From Cupriavidus malaysiensis (GTDB taxonomy: Bacteria; Pseudomonadota; Gammaproteobacteria; Burkholderiales; Burkholderiaceae), in NCBI RefSeq assembly GCF_001854325.1, contig NZ_CP017754.1, forward strand, positions 3,100,001 to 3,164,000: a DNA stretch of 64,000 nt, in the 5' to 3' direction. The position numbers were made by a program, and so were the translations under genes. How positions within the stretch are numbered: position 1 is the first letter of the stretch; every line of letters starts with the position of its first letter. A model generated the notes under the pieces. It searched no databases. It was not told the DNA's origin and worked only from the letters and a program-made list of their open reading frames with translations. Of the stretch, positions 38,943 to 49,697 are shown in pieces.

Positions 38943-40093
38943 TGTGTGGCTCCCTGCTTGGCGGCATGCGCGCCTCGTGCACGCGCCGCGTTCTTGTCTT
39001 GTCCTTCGCCGCGCTGCACGAACACGCGCAACTGGCGCGGGCGTACCGCGAGCAGTTCGCCTTCGCGGAAGCCCGCGTGGCGGAAGCGCTCCAGCGGCAA
39101 GGCCGCCTCGATCACGCCCAGCTTGTCTTCGCGCTCCAGTTCGAGCTGCGCCACCGGCCCCAGCGCCAGCGCGCGGCGCAGCGTCACGGCGATGCCTTCG
39201 GCACCCGGCGCATAGCGCTCCAGGTCGAGTTCGTGCGGGCGCGCGTAGGCCACGGCTTCGCTGCCGTCCTCGTGGTCGGCTTCGTAGCTGCCGGCCACCA
39301 CCGGCAGCGAGGCCTCGCCGGTATGCAGCACCCCGCCGCCGGCGCCCAGCTCGAGGCGGCCGTGAAACAGGTTCACGTTGCCGAGGAAGCCGAACACGAA
39401 CGGTGTGGCCGGATGGTTGTAGACCGCTTCCGGCGTACCCGCCTGCTCTACCTGGCCGCGGTTCATCAGCACCACCTGGTCGGCCACTTCGAGGGCCTCT
39501 TCCTGGTCATGCGTGACGAACACGCTGGTCACGTGCAGTTCATCGTGCAGGCTGCGCAGCCAGCGGCGCAGCTCCTTGCGTACCTTGGCGTCGAGCGCGC
39601 CGAACGGCTCGTCCAGCAGCAGCACGCGCGGCTCCACCGCCAGCGCGCGGGCCAGCGCGATACGCTGGCGCTGGCCGCCGGAAAGCTGGGTGGGATAGCG
39701 GTCGGCCAGCCAGTCGAGCTGCACCAGTTCCAGCAGCGAGCGCACCTTGTCGCGGATCTGCGCCTCGCCGGGCCGCTCGCCGCGCGGCTTCACGCGCAGG
39801 CCGAAGGCCACGTTCTCGAACACCGTCATGTGCTTGAACAGCGCGTAGTGCTGGAACACGAAGCCGACGTTGCGCTGGCGCACATGCTGCTGCGAGGCAT
39901 CGCTGCCCGACAGCAGGACCTGGCCGGCGTCTGCCCGCTCCAATCCGGCGATGATGCGCAGCAGCGTGGTCTTGCCGCAGCCCGACGGTCCCAGCAGCGC
40001 CGTCAGCTCGCCCTCGGCGAAATCCAGCGAGACCTTGTCGAGCGCGACGAAATCCCCGAAGCGCTTCTCCACGTTCCTGACCTGAATGCTCAT
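38939..40093 (-). CDS. cysA: Sulfate/thiosulfate ABC transporter ATPase
   Basis: A 384-residue ABC ATPase with Walker [10 protein letters not shown] (35-43), signature LSGGQRQR, Walker B LLLDEP and switch His in THDQEEA, then a C-terminal TOBE-like regulatory extension ([14 protein letters not shown]). It powers sulfate uptake with CysT and CysW. The start at 40093 fits the conserved [13 protein letters not shown]. It overlaps the regulator gene. Confidence 0.96.
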   Translation of the reverse strand: MSIQVRNVEKRFGDFVALDKVSLDFAEGELTALLGPSGCGKTTLLRIIAGLERADAGQVLLSGSDASQQHVRQRNVGFVFQHYALFKHMTVFENVAFGLRVKPRGERPGEAQIRDKVRSLLELVQLDWLADRYPTQLSGGQRQRIALARALAVEPRVLLLDEPFGALDAKVRKELRRWLRSLHDELHVTSVFVTHDQEEALEVADQVVLMNRGQVEQAGTPEAVYNHPATPFVFGFLGNVNLFHGRLELGAGGGVLHTGEASLPVVAGSYEADHEDGSEAVAYARPHELDLERYAPGAEGIAVTLRRALALGPVAQLELEREDKLGVIEAALPLERFRHAGFREGELLAVRPRQLRVFVQRGEGQDKNAARARGAHAAKQGATQ

Positions 40094-40154
40094 GATGCCT
40101 GTCCTTGTTGCCTGTCGTGGGGGCTTGCCCCTGTCCTGCCTCACCTGCCCTGCT

Positions 40155-41066
40155 TCACGCCGGCGCGCCCTGCGCGCCGGCCTTGCTTTCCCTGGCGGCG
40201 CGCATCTCGACCAAGGTCTTGATGCCCAGCGTGACCAGTGCCAGCAGCGTCAGCAGCGAAGCCACCGCGAATGCCGCCGCGAAGTTGTATTCGTTGTAGA
40301 GGATCTCCACGTGCAGCGGCATGGTATTGGTCAGCCCGCGGATATGGCCCGACACCACCGAGACCGCGCCGAACTCGCCCATGGCCCGCGCATTGCACAG
40401 GATCACGCCGTACAGCAGGCCCCAACGGATATTGGGCAACGTGATGTGGCGGAAGGTCTGCCAGCCCGAAGCGCCGAGCACGATGGCGGCCTCCTCTTCT
40501 TCGCTGCCCTGCGCCTGCATCAGCGGAATCAGTTCGCGCGCGACGAAGGGGAAGGTCACGAAGATGGTCGCCAGCACAATACCCGGCACGGCGAACATGA
40601 TCTTGATGTCGTGCGCTTCCAGCCACGGGCCCAGCCAGCCCTGCGCGCCGAACAGCAGCACGTAGATCAGGCCGGAGATCACCGGCGACACCGAGAACGG
40701 CAGGTCGATCAGCGTGACCAGCAGGCTCTTGCCGCGGAACTCGAACTTGGCGATGGCCCAGGCCGCCGCCACGCCGAACACCAGGTTCAGCGGCACCGCG
40801 ATGGCGGCCACCGTCAACGTCAACTGGATCGCCGACAGGGCGTCGGGCTCGACCAGTGCCTCCCAATAGGTCTGCACGCCTTTGCGCAGGGCCTCGTAGA
40901 AGACCGAGGCCAGCGGCACGAACAGGAACAGGGCCAGGAACAGCACCGCCACCGCGATCAGGGCGCGGCGCACCCAGGGCGCCTCGCCGGTAGCGTCGTG
41001 GAAAGTGCCGGCGGGCTGCCTTGCGTTCAGGCGCCCTGCCAACGAGCTCGCTGCGGTTCCGGCCAT
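40155..41066 (-). CDS. cysW: Sulfate ABC transporter permease CysW
   Basis: A 303-residue permease with about six transmembrane segments and the EAA-type loop [20 protein letters not shown] that binds the ATPase. A GGAGGAG ribosome site overlaps the end of cysT. The N-terminal 40 residues are a soluble extension. It forms the membrane channel with CysT. Confidence 0.95.
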   Translation of the reverse strand: MAGTAASSLAGRLNARQPAGTFHDATGEAPWVRRALIAVAVLFLALFLFVPLASVFYEALRKGVQTYWEALVEPDALSAIQLTLTVAAIAVPLNLVFGVAAAWAIAKFEFRGKSLLVTLIDLPFSVSPVISGLIYVLLFGAQGWLGPWLEAHDIKIMFAVPGIVLATIFVTFPFVARELIPLMQAQGSEEEEAAIVLGASGWQTFRHITLPNIRWGLLYGVILCNARAMGEFGAVSVVSGHIRGLTNTMPLHVEILYNEYNFAAAFAVASLLTLLALVTLGIKTLVEMRAARESKAGAQGAPA

Positions 41067-41067
41067 C

Positions 41068-42021
41068 TCAGTGCTCCTCCGCCGCAGCGGCGCCATGCGC
41101 GGCTGCCCGCACACCCGACTGGTGGCGCCGGGTCCAGGCCTGCAGCAGGTTGATCAACAGCAGCAGCACGAACGAGATCACCAGCATCACCACCGCCACG
41201 GCGGTCGCACCGGCATAGTCGTACTGCTCCAGCTTGGAATAGATCATCAGCGGCGCGATCTCGGAGACCATCGGCATGTTGCCGGAGATGAACACCACCG
41301 AGCCGTACTCGCCGGTGCCGCGCGCGAAGGCCATGGCGAAGCCGGTCAGCAGGGCCGGCAGGATGGTCGGCAGGATCACGCGCCGGAAGGTCTGCAGCCG
41401 GGTCGCGCCCAGGCTGGCGGCGGCCTCCTCCAGTTCCTGCTCCACGTCCTCGAGCACCGGCTGCACCGTGCGTACCACGAAGGGCAGCCCGACGAAGGTC
41501 AGCGCCACCACCACGCCCAGCGGCGTGAAGGCAACCTTGATGCCGAGCGGCTCCAGCCAGCGGCCGAGCCATCCGTTACCGGCGAACAGCGCAGTCAGTG
41601 CAATGCCGGCCACCGCGGTCGGCAGCGCGAACGGCAGGTCCACCAGGGCATCGATCAGGCGCTTGCCGGGGAAGCGGTAGCGCACCAGCACCCACGCCAC
41701 CACCAGGCCGAACACGGTGTTGACCACCGCCGCCACCAGCGAGGCACCGAACGAAAGCTGCAGGGAAGCCACCACGCGCGGCGCGCTGACCGTGTTCCAG
41801 AAGACCTGCCAGCTCATGGTGAAGGTCTTCAGGAAGGTCGCGGACAATGGGATCAGGACGATCAGCGCGAGATAGAACAGTGTGAAGCCCAGCGACAGTC
41901 CGAAGCCCGGCAGCACGGTGAAACGCTGGCTGATGCGCTGGCTGCTGCCGCGCCGCGCGGTGTTCGGCGCATCCGGCCGGGCCGGTGGCGGATTGTCCGC
42001 CAGGGAAAGGGAGGAAGGCAT
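41068..42021 (-). CDS. cysT: Sulfate ABC transporter permease CysT (CysU)
   Basis: A 317-residue permease with six predicted membrane spans and the coupling loop [20 protein letters not shown]. First gene of the cysTWA-cysB unit; the stop lies 1 base from the CysW ATG. Upstream is a 162-bp gap with a motif shared with the sbp promoter region, so it has its own control site even though the ssu-type genes lie just upstream on the same strand. Confidence 0.95.
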   Translation of the reverse strand: MPSSLSLADNPPPARPDAPNTARRGSSQRISQRFTVLPGFGLSLGFTLFYLALIVLIPLSATFLKTFTMSWQVFWNTVSAPRVVASLQLSFGASLVAAVVNTVFGLVVAWVLVRYRFPGKRLIDALVDLPFALPTAVAGIALTALFAGNGWLGRWLEPLGIKVAFTPLGVVVALTFVGLPFVVRTVQPVLEDVEQELEEAAASLGATRLQTFRRVILPTILPALLTGFAMAFARGTGEYGSVVFISGNMPMVSEIAPLMIYSKLEQYDYAGATAVAVVMLVISFVLLLLINLLQAWTRRHQSGVRAAAHGAAAAEEH

Positions 42022-42141
42022 CTCGTCTCGTTTGCTGAAGCCCGGTGGGCCGCTTGCGCGGCGCTCCCGGGACGGGGGCTCTCTTCTTTATGCCGCCAAC
42101 GCATATCGCGCCAGCCTACGAGACAGATTCTGCAGATCGGC

Positions 42142-42160
42142 CCTTATAAACAGAACGAAT
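42142..42160 (-). promoter_or_regulatory. Sulfur-regulon motif upstream of cysT
   Basis: On the - strand ATTCGTTCTGTTTATAAGG lies 121 bases before cysT. A near copy, ATTCGTTCCGTTCAGATAGG, is 108 bases upstream of sbp. Because both genes serve sulfate uptake, a CysB-type binding site or promoter core is the simplest reading. Confidence 0.55.
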
Positions 42161-42183
42161 ATTTGCGCATTTCTTTAATCGAT

Positions 42184-42882
42184 TTAGATATAAGGAACCG
42201 TCGGCACGACTTCCACCCCCGATTCCCAGGGCCCGGCCCGCTCCTCGGTCGAAAGCGCGCCCGCCTCCGTCGCGTCGATCCGTTGCAGCAGCGTCGCGAG
42301 CAAGCCCAGCCCGGCGGGCCACTCTTCGAGTCCGGATTCGGCATTGATGTGCCCGAGGAGGCCCACGTCGACCAGTTCGCTGCCCCACAGCGTGCCCCAG
42401 CTGAAGGCGGTGCGCTGCGGCATCCAGGGGTCGTCGCGGCTGGCGACGAGCAGAGACGGGAAGGGCAGGTGCGAGGTGGGCAGCAAGCCGCCGACGCCGA
42501 ATTTCTCGGGATCGGCTGGCGCCACCAGCAGCGCGCCGGCGATGCCCGAGGGATCGAGCGCGGCCTGCCGCAGCACGGCCAGGCAGCCGAAGCTGTGCGC
42601 CACCAGCACCGCGCCGCGCGGCGCCACGCGCTGCGCGCGCATGACGCCCTCGGAGACGCGCTCGGTCCATAGCGCCAGGCTGGGCCGCGACCAGTCGTGC
42701 TGTTCGATGCGCTGCCAGCCGGCGAAGCGGCGTTCCCAGCGGCTCTGCCAATGCGCCGGGCCGCTGCCATGCAGGCCCGGAACGGTCAGCACCTGCAGCC
42801 CTTTTGGTACATCCAGGCGGGCCTCGTCGACGGCCGCTCGGGCAACCGCCCTGCCCGCCCCCTGCGTGATGATCCGGTTCAT
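42184..42882 (-). CDS. RBBP9/YdeN family alpha/beta-hydrolase
   Basis: A 232-residue protein with VPGLHGSGPAHWQSRWE and nucleophile Ser97 in VAHSFGCL; acid in the SRDDPW segment and His in GHINAESG. These are the RBBP9/YdeN hydrolase signatures. The substrate is unknown. It is 32 bases downstream of the degenerate EAL gene and 162 bases upstream of cysT, in the middle of sulfur genes. A longer frame in another phase overlaps but has no conserved motif. Confidence 0.85.
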   Translation of the reverse strand: MNRIITQGAGRAVARAAVDEARLDVPKGLQVLTVPGLHGSGPAHWQSRWERRFAGWQRIEQHDWSRPSLALWTERVSEGVMRAQRVAPRGAVLVAHSFGCLAVLRQAALDPSGIAGALLVAPADPEKFGVGGLLPTSHLPFPSLLVASRDDPWMPQRTAFSWGTLWGSELVDVGLLGHINAESGLEEWPAGLGLLATLLQRIDATEAGALSTEERAGPWESGVEVVPTVPYI

Positions 42883-42914
42883 GCCAGTTTCCTTTCGGTT
42901 TCCGCTTTCGATGT

Positions 42915-43760
42915 TCAGCGTTGCACCAGGGGCGCGGCCGCGCGCAGGCTGCGCACGGTCACCGCCTCGCCGGTGTAGCTTCCCTGCCCCAGTGCGATAC
43001 CGGCCGCCTGCAGGCGCTCCACCGACAAGGCGTCCTGCAGCCGCCGCCCCACCAGCGTCACCCCCGCATTGCTGGCGCTGGCATGCAGGCCGGCCAGTTG
43101 GCGGTCGGTCCAGGTACGGCGCATGTCCAGCTTGAGCCAGTCAGGCTGAGCATGCGCCATCAGCGCGCCGGCCTCGGCCGGATCGGCGGCCTGCAGGCTG
43201 ACCGCGAAGCCGTTGCGGCGGTAGTTGCCCACCACGTGCAGCAGCAGCGGCAGGTCCTCGTTGGCGCTCGCCGGCACCTGGATCACGAAGCGATCCAGCG
43301 GCAGGCCCAGCGAATACAGCGCGCGCCGGAAAGCCGCGCCATGGTCGTCGGCCACTGCGGCCAGCAGGCGGTTGTGCACGTTGAGCACCAGCCTGCCGCT
43401 GCCGTCGGCGGCGAAATAGTTGATCGCATGCACCAGGCGCGACAGCCGGTCGAGCGAGACCAGGGAATCGTCGTCGGCAGCCATGGCGAACAACTTCCAG
43501 GCCGCCAGACCGGGATCGTCGCCGCCGGCCTGCGCGCCGGAGTAGGTCCGGATCGAGCCTTCGTGCGCCACCACGGTCCGGTCGGCGAGGTTGACCAGCG
43601 GCTCGAAGGCGCTGGTCAGGGAACAGTGGAAAAACTGCCCCTGCACCTGCCCGCGCGCGTCGCGCCAGAGCGTGCGCCCGGACTCGGGCTGGCGCGGCAG
43701 GGTGTCGATGTAGCGGGCGAGCGCGCTTGCCAGCGCGCCGGATTCGATCTCGCTTGCCAT
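42915..43760 (-). CDS. Degenerate EAL-domain protein in the sulfur cluster
   Basis: A 281-residue protein recognisable as an EAL domain but missing most catalytic residues: the EAL motif reads HEGSIR, the metal-binding Glu and the DDFGTG loop are absent (SLQAADPAEAG at that place), while LKLD and GQG-x-x-x-Gly remain. It is therefore expected not to hydrolyse cyclic-di-GMP; it may bind it or act as a protein-interaction module. Start at 43760 has GAGG 8 bases upstream, 65 bases after the TOBE gene. Context implies a link to sulfonate metabolism, not shown. Confidence 0.8.
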   Translation of the reverse strand: MASEIESGALASALARYIDTLPRQPESGRTLWRDARGQVQGQFFHCSLTSAFEPLVNLADRTVVAHEGSIRTYSGAQAGGDDPGLAAWKLFAMAADDDSLVSLDRLSRLVHAINYFAADGSGRLVLNVHNRLLAAVADDHGAAFRRALYSLGLPLDRFVIQVPASANEDLPLLLHVVGNYRRNGFAVSLQAADPAEAGALMAHAQPDWLKLDMRRTWTDRQLAGLHASASNAGVTLVGRRLQDALSVERLQAAGIALGQGSYTGEAVTVRSLRAAAPLVQR

Positions 43761-43825
43761 TGCGGTTTCCTCGCGCAAATCTCCGCCGGGCATGGCGACC
43801 GTCGCCGCCGAGTCCGTCGTCTGCG

Positions 43826-44041
43826 TCACAGCTTCGCCACGGAAACCTCGGTGGCCTTGACCAGCGCGACGACATCGCTGCCGATGGTCAGGCCGAGATC
43901 CTTGACCGAGCGCGTGGTGATGACCGAGGTCACGATGCCCGCCGGCGTCTGCACGTCCACCTCGGAGACCACGGGTCCCTCGATGATGGCGGCGACCTTG
44001 CCGCGGAACTGGTTGCGAACGTTGATGGCCTGAATGCTCAT
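43826..44041 (-). CDS. TOBE-domain molbindin
   Basis: A 71-residue single TOBE domain: MSIQAINVRNQFRGKVAAII, the Val-Val-Ser-Glu-Val-Asp segment and Thr-Ser-Val-Ile-Thr-Thr-Arg-Ser. Such molbindins bind molybdate or other oxyanions in oligomers. In a sulfur cluster it may buffer molybdate or sulfate-like anions. GGAG lies upstream of the ATG, which is 116 bases after ssuB. Confidence 0.85.
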   Translation of the reverse strand: MSIQAINVRNQFRGKVAAIIEGPVVSEVDVQTPAGIVTSVITTRSVKDLGLTIGSDVVALVKATEVSVAKL

Positions 44042-44157
44042 GATAGAAGCTCCTGGGGTTGAGGGAGTAAAAGTTGAATCCGGGCGGAAGCCCGGCAAGG
44101 TTGATCAGGGGAAGCGGCGCTGGCACCACGCCAGGCATGCACCATCCGGCACGCGGC

Positions 44158-45093
44158 CTAGACCGCCCAGCGCACCGATTCGACGCTGCGCACCAGCGAC
44201 CAGTCGGCGCTCGCCTCGCACCCGTGCGGCGCCGGCGCATCCTCGGCGCCGCGCTGCGCCTGGCGCATCACGCGGCGCAGCACCGCGTCCTCCAGTTCGG
44301 CGAAGGCGGCACTGCCGCGCTGGCGCGGCCGCGCCAGCGCGACGGCATGGTCCAGCGTGATGCGGCCGTCTTCGATCAGCACCACGCGGTCGGCCAGGGC
44401 GATCGCCTCCGAAACGTCGTGCGTCACCAGCAGCGCGGTGAAACCGAGCCGCCGCCACAGGGATTCGATCAGGGCCTGCATCTCGATGCGGGTCAGCGCG
44501 TCCAGCGCGCCCAGCGGCTCGTCCAGCAGCAGCAAGCGCGGGTGGTGCACCAGCGCGCGCGCCAGCGCCACCCGCTGGCGCTGGCCGCCGGACAGGCGCG
44601 CCGGCCATTCGCCGGCCCGTTCGGCCAGGCCGACCTGATCCAGCACGCGCGCGGCTTCCCCGCGGCGCTCGCGCGGCAGGCCGAGCGCGACGTTGTCCAG
44701 CACGCGCTTCCACGGCAGCAGGCGCGAGTCCTGGAACATCACGCGGATGTCACCCGGGAGCCCGCCGGCCGTTTCGCCTTCCCGGCCATCGAGCGCGATC
44801 TCGCCCGCGTCGGCCGCCTCCAGCCCGGCCACCAGGCGCAGCAAGGTACTCTTGCCGCAGCCGCTGCGGCCGACGATCGCGACGAACTCCCCCGGCGCGG
44901 CCTGCAGGTCCACGCCATGCAGGACTTCGCGGCCGTCGTAGCGCTTGACGACCTGCTGGATGCGCAGGGCCATACCGCCGGCAGTTGCCAGTTCGCGGGG
45001 CCGCTCCTGCGCCGCCCGCTCTTTCGTGCGTGCTTCCATCGTGCGCGCTTCCAGCAGGGCCAGCGCGGCCTGTTCGATCGGATTGCTCTGCAT
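44158..45093 (-). CDS. ssuB: Aliphatic sulfonate ABC transporter ATPase
   Basis: A 311-residue ATPase with Walker [10 protein letters not shown], signature LSGGQRQR, Walker B LLLLDEP and His loop THDVSEA. An N-terminal extension of about 40 residues precedes the conserved [12 protein letters not shown]. It drives sulfonate uptake with SsuC and SsuA. AAGGAG lies 7 bases before the ATG. The C-terminal extension is Arg/Ala-rich. Confidence 0.93.
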   Translation of the reverse strand: MQSNPIEQAALALLEARTMEARTKERAAQERPRELATAGGMALRIQQVVKRYDGREVLHGVDLQAAPGEFVAIVGRSGCGKSTLLRLVAGLEAADAGEIALDGREGETAGGLPGDIRVMFQDSRLLPWKRVLDNVALGLPRERRGEAARVLDQVGLAERAGEWPARLSGGQRQRVALARALVHHPRLLLLDEPLGALDALTRIEMQALIESLWRRLGFTALLVTHDVSEAIALADRVVLIEDGRITLDHAVALARPRQRGSAAFAELEDAVLRRVMRQAQRGAEDAPAPHGCEASADWSLVRSVESVRWAV

Positions 45094-45127
45094 GCTTGCT
45101 CCTTGCCTCGTCCTTGCCGGTGCCCGC

Positions 45128-45946
45128 TCAGGCCGATTGATAGCCTGGATGCCAGCGCAGCCAGAAGCGTTCCAGCCCGCGCGACAGCACATCGGCCAGC
45201 TTGCCTAGCAGCGCGTACAGCAGGATGCCGACCAGCACCACGTCGGTCTGCAGGAATTCACGCGCGTTCATCGTCATGTAGCCGATGCCCGACTGCGCGG
45301 AAATAGTCTCGGCCACGATCAGGATGACCCACATCAGCCCCAGTGAGAAACGCACGCCCACCAGGATGCTGGGCAGAGCGCCGGGCAGGATCACCTCGCG
45401 GTACAGCCGCCAGCCCGACAGGCCGTAGCTGCGCGCCATCTCCACCAGGCCCGCGTCGACTGAGCGGATCCCGTGGTAGGTATTCAGGTAGACGGGGAAA
45501 AACACCCCGAGCGAGACCAGGAACAGCTTGGCGGTCTCGTCGATGCCGAACCACAGGATCACCAGCGGGATGAGCGCCAGCGGCGGGATGTTGCGCACCA
45601 TCTGCAGCGTGCTGTCGAGCAAGGTCGCGGCCGGGCGGAAAGTGCCGGTCAGCAGGCCCAGCGCCAGGCCGAGGCCGCCACCGACGGCGAAACCGGCCAG
45701 CGCGCGCCAGGTGCTGACCCAGACGTGTTTCCACAATTCGCCCGACACGGCCAGGCCCCAGGCGGCCTCGGCCACCGCCAGCGGCGCCGGCAGCACGCGG
45801 TTGGACAGCCAGCCGGCCTGCGAGGCCGCCTGCCACACCACCACCAGCAGCACCGGCACCACCCAGGGTGCGATGGCCTGCCCGAGGGCACGCACCCGGG
45901 CCGTTCGCGGGCCGCGCTGCGACGCCGTCACCAAGGGAGCGGACAT
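45128..45946 (-). CDS. ssuC: Aliphatic sulfonate ABC transporter permease
   Basis: A 272-residue permease with six predicted spans and the coupling region [20 protein letters not shown]. It starts 10 bases after the ssuD stop, with GGAG close to the ATG. It forms the sulfonate channel with SsuB; the order ssuADCB matches many proteobacteria. Confidence 0.95.
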   Translation of the reverse strand: MSAPLVTASQRGPRTARVRALGQAIAPWVVPVLLVVVWQAASQAGWLSNRVLPAPLAVAEAAWGLAVSGELWKHVWVSTWRALAGFAVGGGLGLALGLLTGTFRPAATLLDSTLQMVRNIPPLALIPLVILWFGIDETAKLFLVSLGVFFPVYLNTYHGIRSVDAGLVEMARSYGLSGWRLYREVILPGALPSILVGVRFSLGLMWVILIVAETISAQSGIGYMTMNAREFLQTDVVLVGILLYALLGKLADVLSRGLERFWLRWHPGYQSA

Positions 45947-45956
45947 GGCGGTCTCC

Positions 45957-47120
45957 TCAGCCCTGCGCCGCGCGCGGCACGATGCCGGTGGCCATGACTT
46001 CGCCGAAGGGGCCCGACAGGACCTGGCCCGGCAGCTTTTCGCGCACCGCGCGCGGCAGCAGCGGGAACACCAGCTCGGCGAAACGGTAGGCCTCTTCCAG
46101 GTGCGGGTAGCCTGACAGCACGAAGGTGTCGATGCCCAGCTCGGCATACTCGGCCATGCGCGCCGCCACGGTCTTGGCGTCGCCGACCAGGGCGGTGCCG
46201 GCCCCGCCGCGCACCAGGCCTACGCCGGCCCACAGGTTCGGGCTGATCTCCAGCGCCTCGCGCGAACGCTTGGCACCGCCGGCATGCAGCGCGGCCATGC
46301 GGCGCTGGCCTTCCGAATCCATCTTGGCGAAGACCGCCTGCGCGCGCGCCACGGCGTCGTCGTCGAGCTTGCTGATCAGGTCGTCGGCCGCCGCCCAGGC
46401 CGCCGCCTCGGTCTCGCGCACGATCACGTGCAGGCGGATGCCGAAGCTGACGGTGCGGCCATGGCGCGCGGCGCGCGCGCGCACGTCGGCGATCTTCTCT
46501 GCCACCGCCGCGGGGGGCTCGCCCCAGGTCAGGTAGGTCTCCACCTGTTCGCCGGCGAGCTCATGGGCAGCTTCCGAAGAACCTCCGAAGTAGATCGGCG
46601 GATGCGGGCGCTGCAAGGGCGGATAGATGACCTTGGCCCCCTTCACCTGCAGGTGCTTGCCGGCGAAGCTGACCTGGCCGCCTTCGTGGCTGGCGGCCAG
46701 GACCTCGCGCCAGATGCGCAGGAACTCGCTCGAGGCCTCGTAGCGCTCGGCATGGTCGAGAAAGAGGCCGTCACCCTCCAGTTCGGCGACGTCGCCGCCC
46801 GTCACCAGGTTGACCAGCAGGCGTCCACCCGAGATGCGGTCGAAGGTGGCGGCCATGCGGGCGGCCAACGTCGGCGTCATCAGGCCCGGACGCAATGCCA
46901 CCAGGAAGCGCAGCTTGCGCGTCACCGCGGCCAGCGCCGAGGCGGCCACCCAGGGATCCTCGCAGGAACGCCCGGTGGGAATCAGCACGCCGTCGTATCC
47001 CAGCGAATCCGCCGCCACGGCGACCTGCTTGAGATAGTCGAAATCCACCATGCGCGCGCCCTGCGAGGTGCCGAGGTAGCGGCTGTCGCCGTGGGTGGGG
47101 ATGAACCAGAAAACCTGCAT
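45957..47120 (-). CDS. ssuD: FMNH2-dependent alkanesulfonate monooxygenase
   Basis: A 387-residue luciferase-fold enzyme starting [17 protein letters not shown], with the conserved [13 protein letters not shown] and substrate-site NLVTGGD segments of SsuD. It cleaves the C-S bond of alkanesulfonates to aldehyde and sulfite using reduced flavin from a separate reductase (ssuE is not in the window). It sits between ssuA and ssuC. Confidence 0.96.
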   Translation of the reverse strand: MQVFWFIPTHGDSRYLGTSQGARMVDFDYLKQVAVAADSLGYDGVLIPTGRSCEDPWVAASALAAVTRKLRFLVALRPGLMTPTLAARMAATFDRISGGRLLVNLVTGGDVAELEGDGLFLDHAERYEASSEFLRIWREVLAASHEGGQVSFAGKHLQVKGAKVIYPPLQRPHPPIYFGGSSEAAHELAGEQVETYLTWGEPPAAVAEKIADVRARAARHGRTVSFGIRLHVIVRETEAAAWAAADDLISKLDDDAVARAQAVFAKMDSEGQRRMAALHAGGAKRSREALEISPNLWAGVGLVRGGAGTALVGDAKTVAARMAEYAELGIDTFVLSGYPHLEEAYRFAELVFPLLPRAVREKLPGQVLSGPFGEVMATGIVPRAAQG

Positions 47121-47176
47121 GTCCTTGCCTCGTTTGTCTTCGCTAAGTCTTCGCTAAGCCGTCGTTGCGGGCGCCA

Positions 47177-48178
47177 TCAGCGCGGCGCCTGGCGCCAGCT
47201 GGCGTCAGCGACCTGGATCGCCTTGGGAATCAGCTTGAGTCCGTGGAACACATCGGCGATACGCTGCTGCTCGGCCAGCACCTCGGGCGTGACCGGCTTC
47301 GCGCCATAGGCGAAGCGCGCCACGGCCAGGTCCACCACCGCGGGTTCGAGACCGAGTTCGGTGGTCAGCACCGAAGACGCGGCCTTGGGGTTCTTTTCCG
47401 CCCAGGCGCCGAGGGCGGCCAGTTCGTCCAGGATCAGCTTGACCACATCGGGCCGCGCTTGCGCATAGGCCCGCGATGCCAGGTAGAACTGGTGGTTGCT
47501 GACCACGTTGCGGCCGTCGGCGAGCACGCGGGCATTGAGCTGGACCTGCGCGGCGGCCAGGAACGGATCCCATATCACCCAGGCATCGACCGCGCCGCGC
47601 TCGAACGCGGCGCGCGCATCGGCCGGCGCCAGGTAGACCGGCTGGATTTCGCTGTAGGGCACGCCCGCCTTCTCCAGCAGGCGCACCAGCAGGTAGTGGA
47701 CGTTGGAACCCTTGTTCAGCGCCACGCGCTTGCCGCGCAGGTCGGCCACCCGCTGGATGGCGGAATTGCGCGAGACCACGATGGCCTCCGCGGCCGGGGC
47801 CGGCGGCTCGTTGCCGATATAGGCAAGCTGGGCGCCGGCCGCCTGGGCGAAGATGGGCGGCGCCTCGCCCACGGTGCCGAAGTCGATCGAGCCGACGTTG
47901 AGGCCCTCTAGCAACTGCGGACCGGCCGGGAACTCCGTCCACTTGACGCCGATGCCGAGCGGCGCGAGGCGCTGCTCCAGCGTGCCGCGGGCCTTCAGCA
48001 GCGTCAGGGTGCCGTACTTCTGGTAGCCGATGCGGAGCTGCTTGGGATTGATGGACTGCGCGCCGGCCGGCGTGGCGAGCAGTGCGTAGAAAAGGCCGAC
48101 CGCCGCCACCAGCGCGACCTGAAGCAGTCTGCGGGCACGGTTCGGCAGGGTCGGCAGGGAATTCTGGCTGGCGTTCAT
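47177..48178 (-). CDS. ssuA: Sulfonate-binding periplasmic protein
   Basis: A 333-residue solute-binding protein with a signal peptide ending near ATPAGAQS, then the SsuA-type fold (RIGYQKYGTLTLLKARG, VGEAPPIFAQAAG). It captures aliphatic sulfonates for SsuBC. AGGAAG lies upstream of the ATG. It starts 263 bases after sbp, without a visible terminator in that gap, so readthrough from sbp is possible. Confidence 0.94.
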   Translation of the reverse strand: MNASQNSLPTLPNRARRLLQVALVAAVGLFYALLATPAGAQSINPKQLRIGYQKYGTLTLLKARGTLEQRLAPLGIGVKWTEFPAGPQLLEGLNVGSIDFGTVGEAPPIFAQAAGAQLAYIGNEPPAPAAEAIVVSRNSAIQRVADLRGKRVALNKGSNVHYLLVRLLEKAGVPYSEIQPVYLAPADARAAFERGAVDAWVIWDPFLAAAQVQLNARVLADGRNVVSNHQFYLASRAYAQARPDVVKLILDELAALGAWAEKNPKAASSVLTTELGLEPAVVDLAVARFAYGAKPVTPEVLAEQQRIADVFHGLKLIPKAIQVADASWRQAPR

Positions 48179-48441
48179 CGGTAGCGCTTCCTGGTTCGGT
48201 CTGCAGCATTCCATCGTCGGCACGGCCGCATGGCGCGACAGGCGCGCACGACCGCCCTCCTGCAGCCCGCCGCGCGGGCCGCATGCCTGCGGCGGGACCG
48301 GGGCTCGCTACGCGCGTGGCGCACCGGCCCTTGCCTGCCGTCCTTCAGTTCAAGCGGGACATCGTTCGCGGGGGGCGACCGCCTGCCTCGCCTTCGTTAC
48401 GCGGGCCAGGGCTCCGTTCGCATGCCTCAGCCCCCCGGGGT

Positions 48442-49449
48442 TCAGCGCTTGCCTGGCTGGTAGATCTGGTCGAACGAGCCGCCGTCGGCAAAGTGGGCCT
48501 TCTGCGCCTTCTGCCAGCCGCCGAACACTTCGTCGATGGTGAACAGCTTCACTTTGGGAAAGTTGGCCGCGTACTTGGCCGCCACCTTCTCCGAAATCGG
48601 GCGGTAGTAGTTCTTGGCGGCGATCTCCTGGCCCTCTTCGCTGTAGAGGAACTGCAGGTAGGCTTCGGCCACCTTGCGCGTGCCCTTCTTGTCGACCACC
48701 TTGTCGACCACCGCCACGGGCGGCTCGGCCAGGATGGAGACCGACGGCGCGACGATGTCGAACTTGTCCGGACCGAGCTCCTTGACGGCGAGAATCGCTT
48801 CGTTCTCCCAGGCAATCAGCACATCGCCCAGGCCACGCTCGACGAAGGTGGTGGTGGCGCCGCGCGCTCCCGAGTCCAGCACCGGCACATGCTTGAGCAG
48901 CTCGCCCACGAATTCCTTCGCCTTCTGTTCATTGCCGCCCGGCTGGCGCAGTGCATAGCCCCAGGCTGCCAGGTAGTTCCAGCGCGCCCCGCCGGAGGTC
49001 TTCGGGTTCGGCGTGATCACCTGCACGCCCGGCTTGACCAGGTCGCCCCAGTCCTTGATGCCCTTCGGGTTGCCCTTGCGCACCAGGAACACGATGGTCG
49101 AGGTGTAGGGCGAGGCATTGTGCGGCAGGCGCTTCTGCCAGTCCGGCTTGAGCAGGCCCTTCTCCGCGATCGCATCGATGTCGTAGCCCAGCGCCAGCGT
49201 CACCACGTCCGCATCGAGGCCGTCGATCACCGAGCGCGCCTGCTTGCCCGAGCCACCGTGCGACTGGCGGATGGTCACGGCGTCGCCGCCCTTGGCCTTC
49301 CACTCCTTGGCAAAGGCCGCGTTGACGTCGACATACAGCTCACGGGTCGGATCGTAGGAAACGTTCAGCAGGTTGGTGTTGGCCGAGGCGCCTTGCGCCG
49401 CGCCGAGCAGTGCGACTGCCGCGAGTCCGATGGCCAGCTTGCGAATCAT
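48442..49449 (-). CDS. sbp: Sulfate-binding periplasmic protein
   Basis: A 335-residue sulfate-binding protein with signal peptide [20 protein letters not shown] and the sulfate site region [12 protein letters not shown] and [17 protein letters not shown]. It serves the CysTWA permease. Its gene is unusually separated from cysTWA by about 6.4 kb of sulfonate and other genes. A shared upstream motif (49557-49576) links its control to cysT. Confidence 0.95.
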   Translation of the reverse strand: MIRKLAIGLAAVALLGAAQGASANTNLLNVSYDPTRELYVDVNAAFAKEWKAKGGDAVTIRQSHGGSGKQARSVIDGLDADVVTLALGYDIDAIAEKGLLKPDWQKRLPHNASPYTSTIVFLVRKGNPKGIKDWGDLVKPGVQVITPNPKTSGGARWNYLAAWGYALRQPGGNEQKAKEFVGELLKHVPVLDSGARGATTTFVERGLGDVLIAWENEAILAVKELGPDKFDIVAPSVSILAEPPVAVVDKVVDKKGTRKVAEAYLQFLYSEEGQEIAAKNYYRPISEKVAAKYAANFPKVKLFTIDEVFGGWQKAQKAHFADGGSFDQIYQPGKR

Positions 49450-49556
49450 CTTGTCTTGCTCCCTTCTTCGTGTCGTGAAGCGCCCATCGGCGCCGGCTTT
49501 ATGGCCTTCCGCGCTGGGAAAGCTTGCTTGTGTCAGGGGAGAAGACTACCGAGCGG

Positions 49557-49576
49557 CCTATCTGAACGGAACGAAT
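49557..49576 (-). promoter_or_regulatory. Sulfur-regulon motif upstream of sbp
   Basis: On the - strand ATTCGTTCCGTTCAGATAGG, matching the cysT upstream motif in its first 8 bases and in the GTT core, at a similar distance from the start codon. Likely a CysB-type site; inferred from the coincidence of motif and function. Confidence 0.55.
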
Positions 49577-49697
49577 GGTTTCGCCGATCCTTGCGCGCTT
49601 TGCGCATAAGATCCGGCCGCTATATGCACATGCCGCACAACGGCAGCGGACCGGCCGGGAGCACGGTGACAGCCGCCGCCACGATGGCGCGGCCCAA

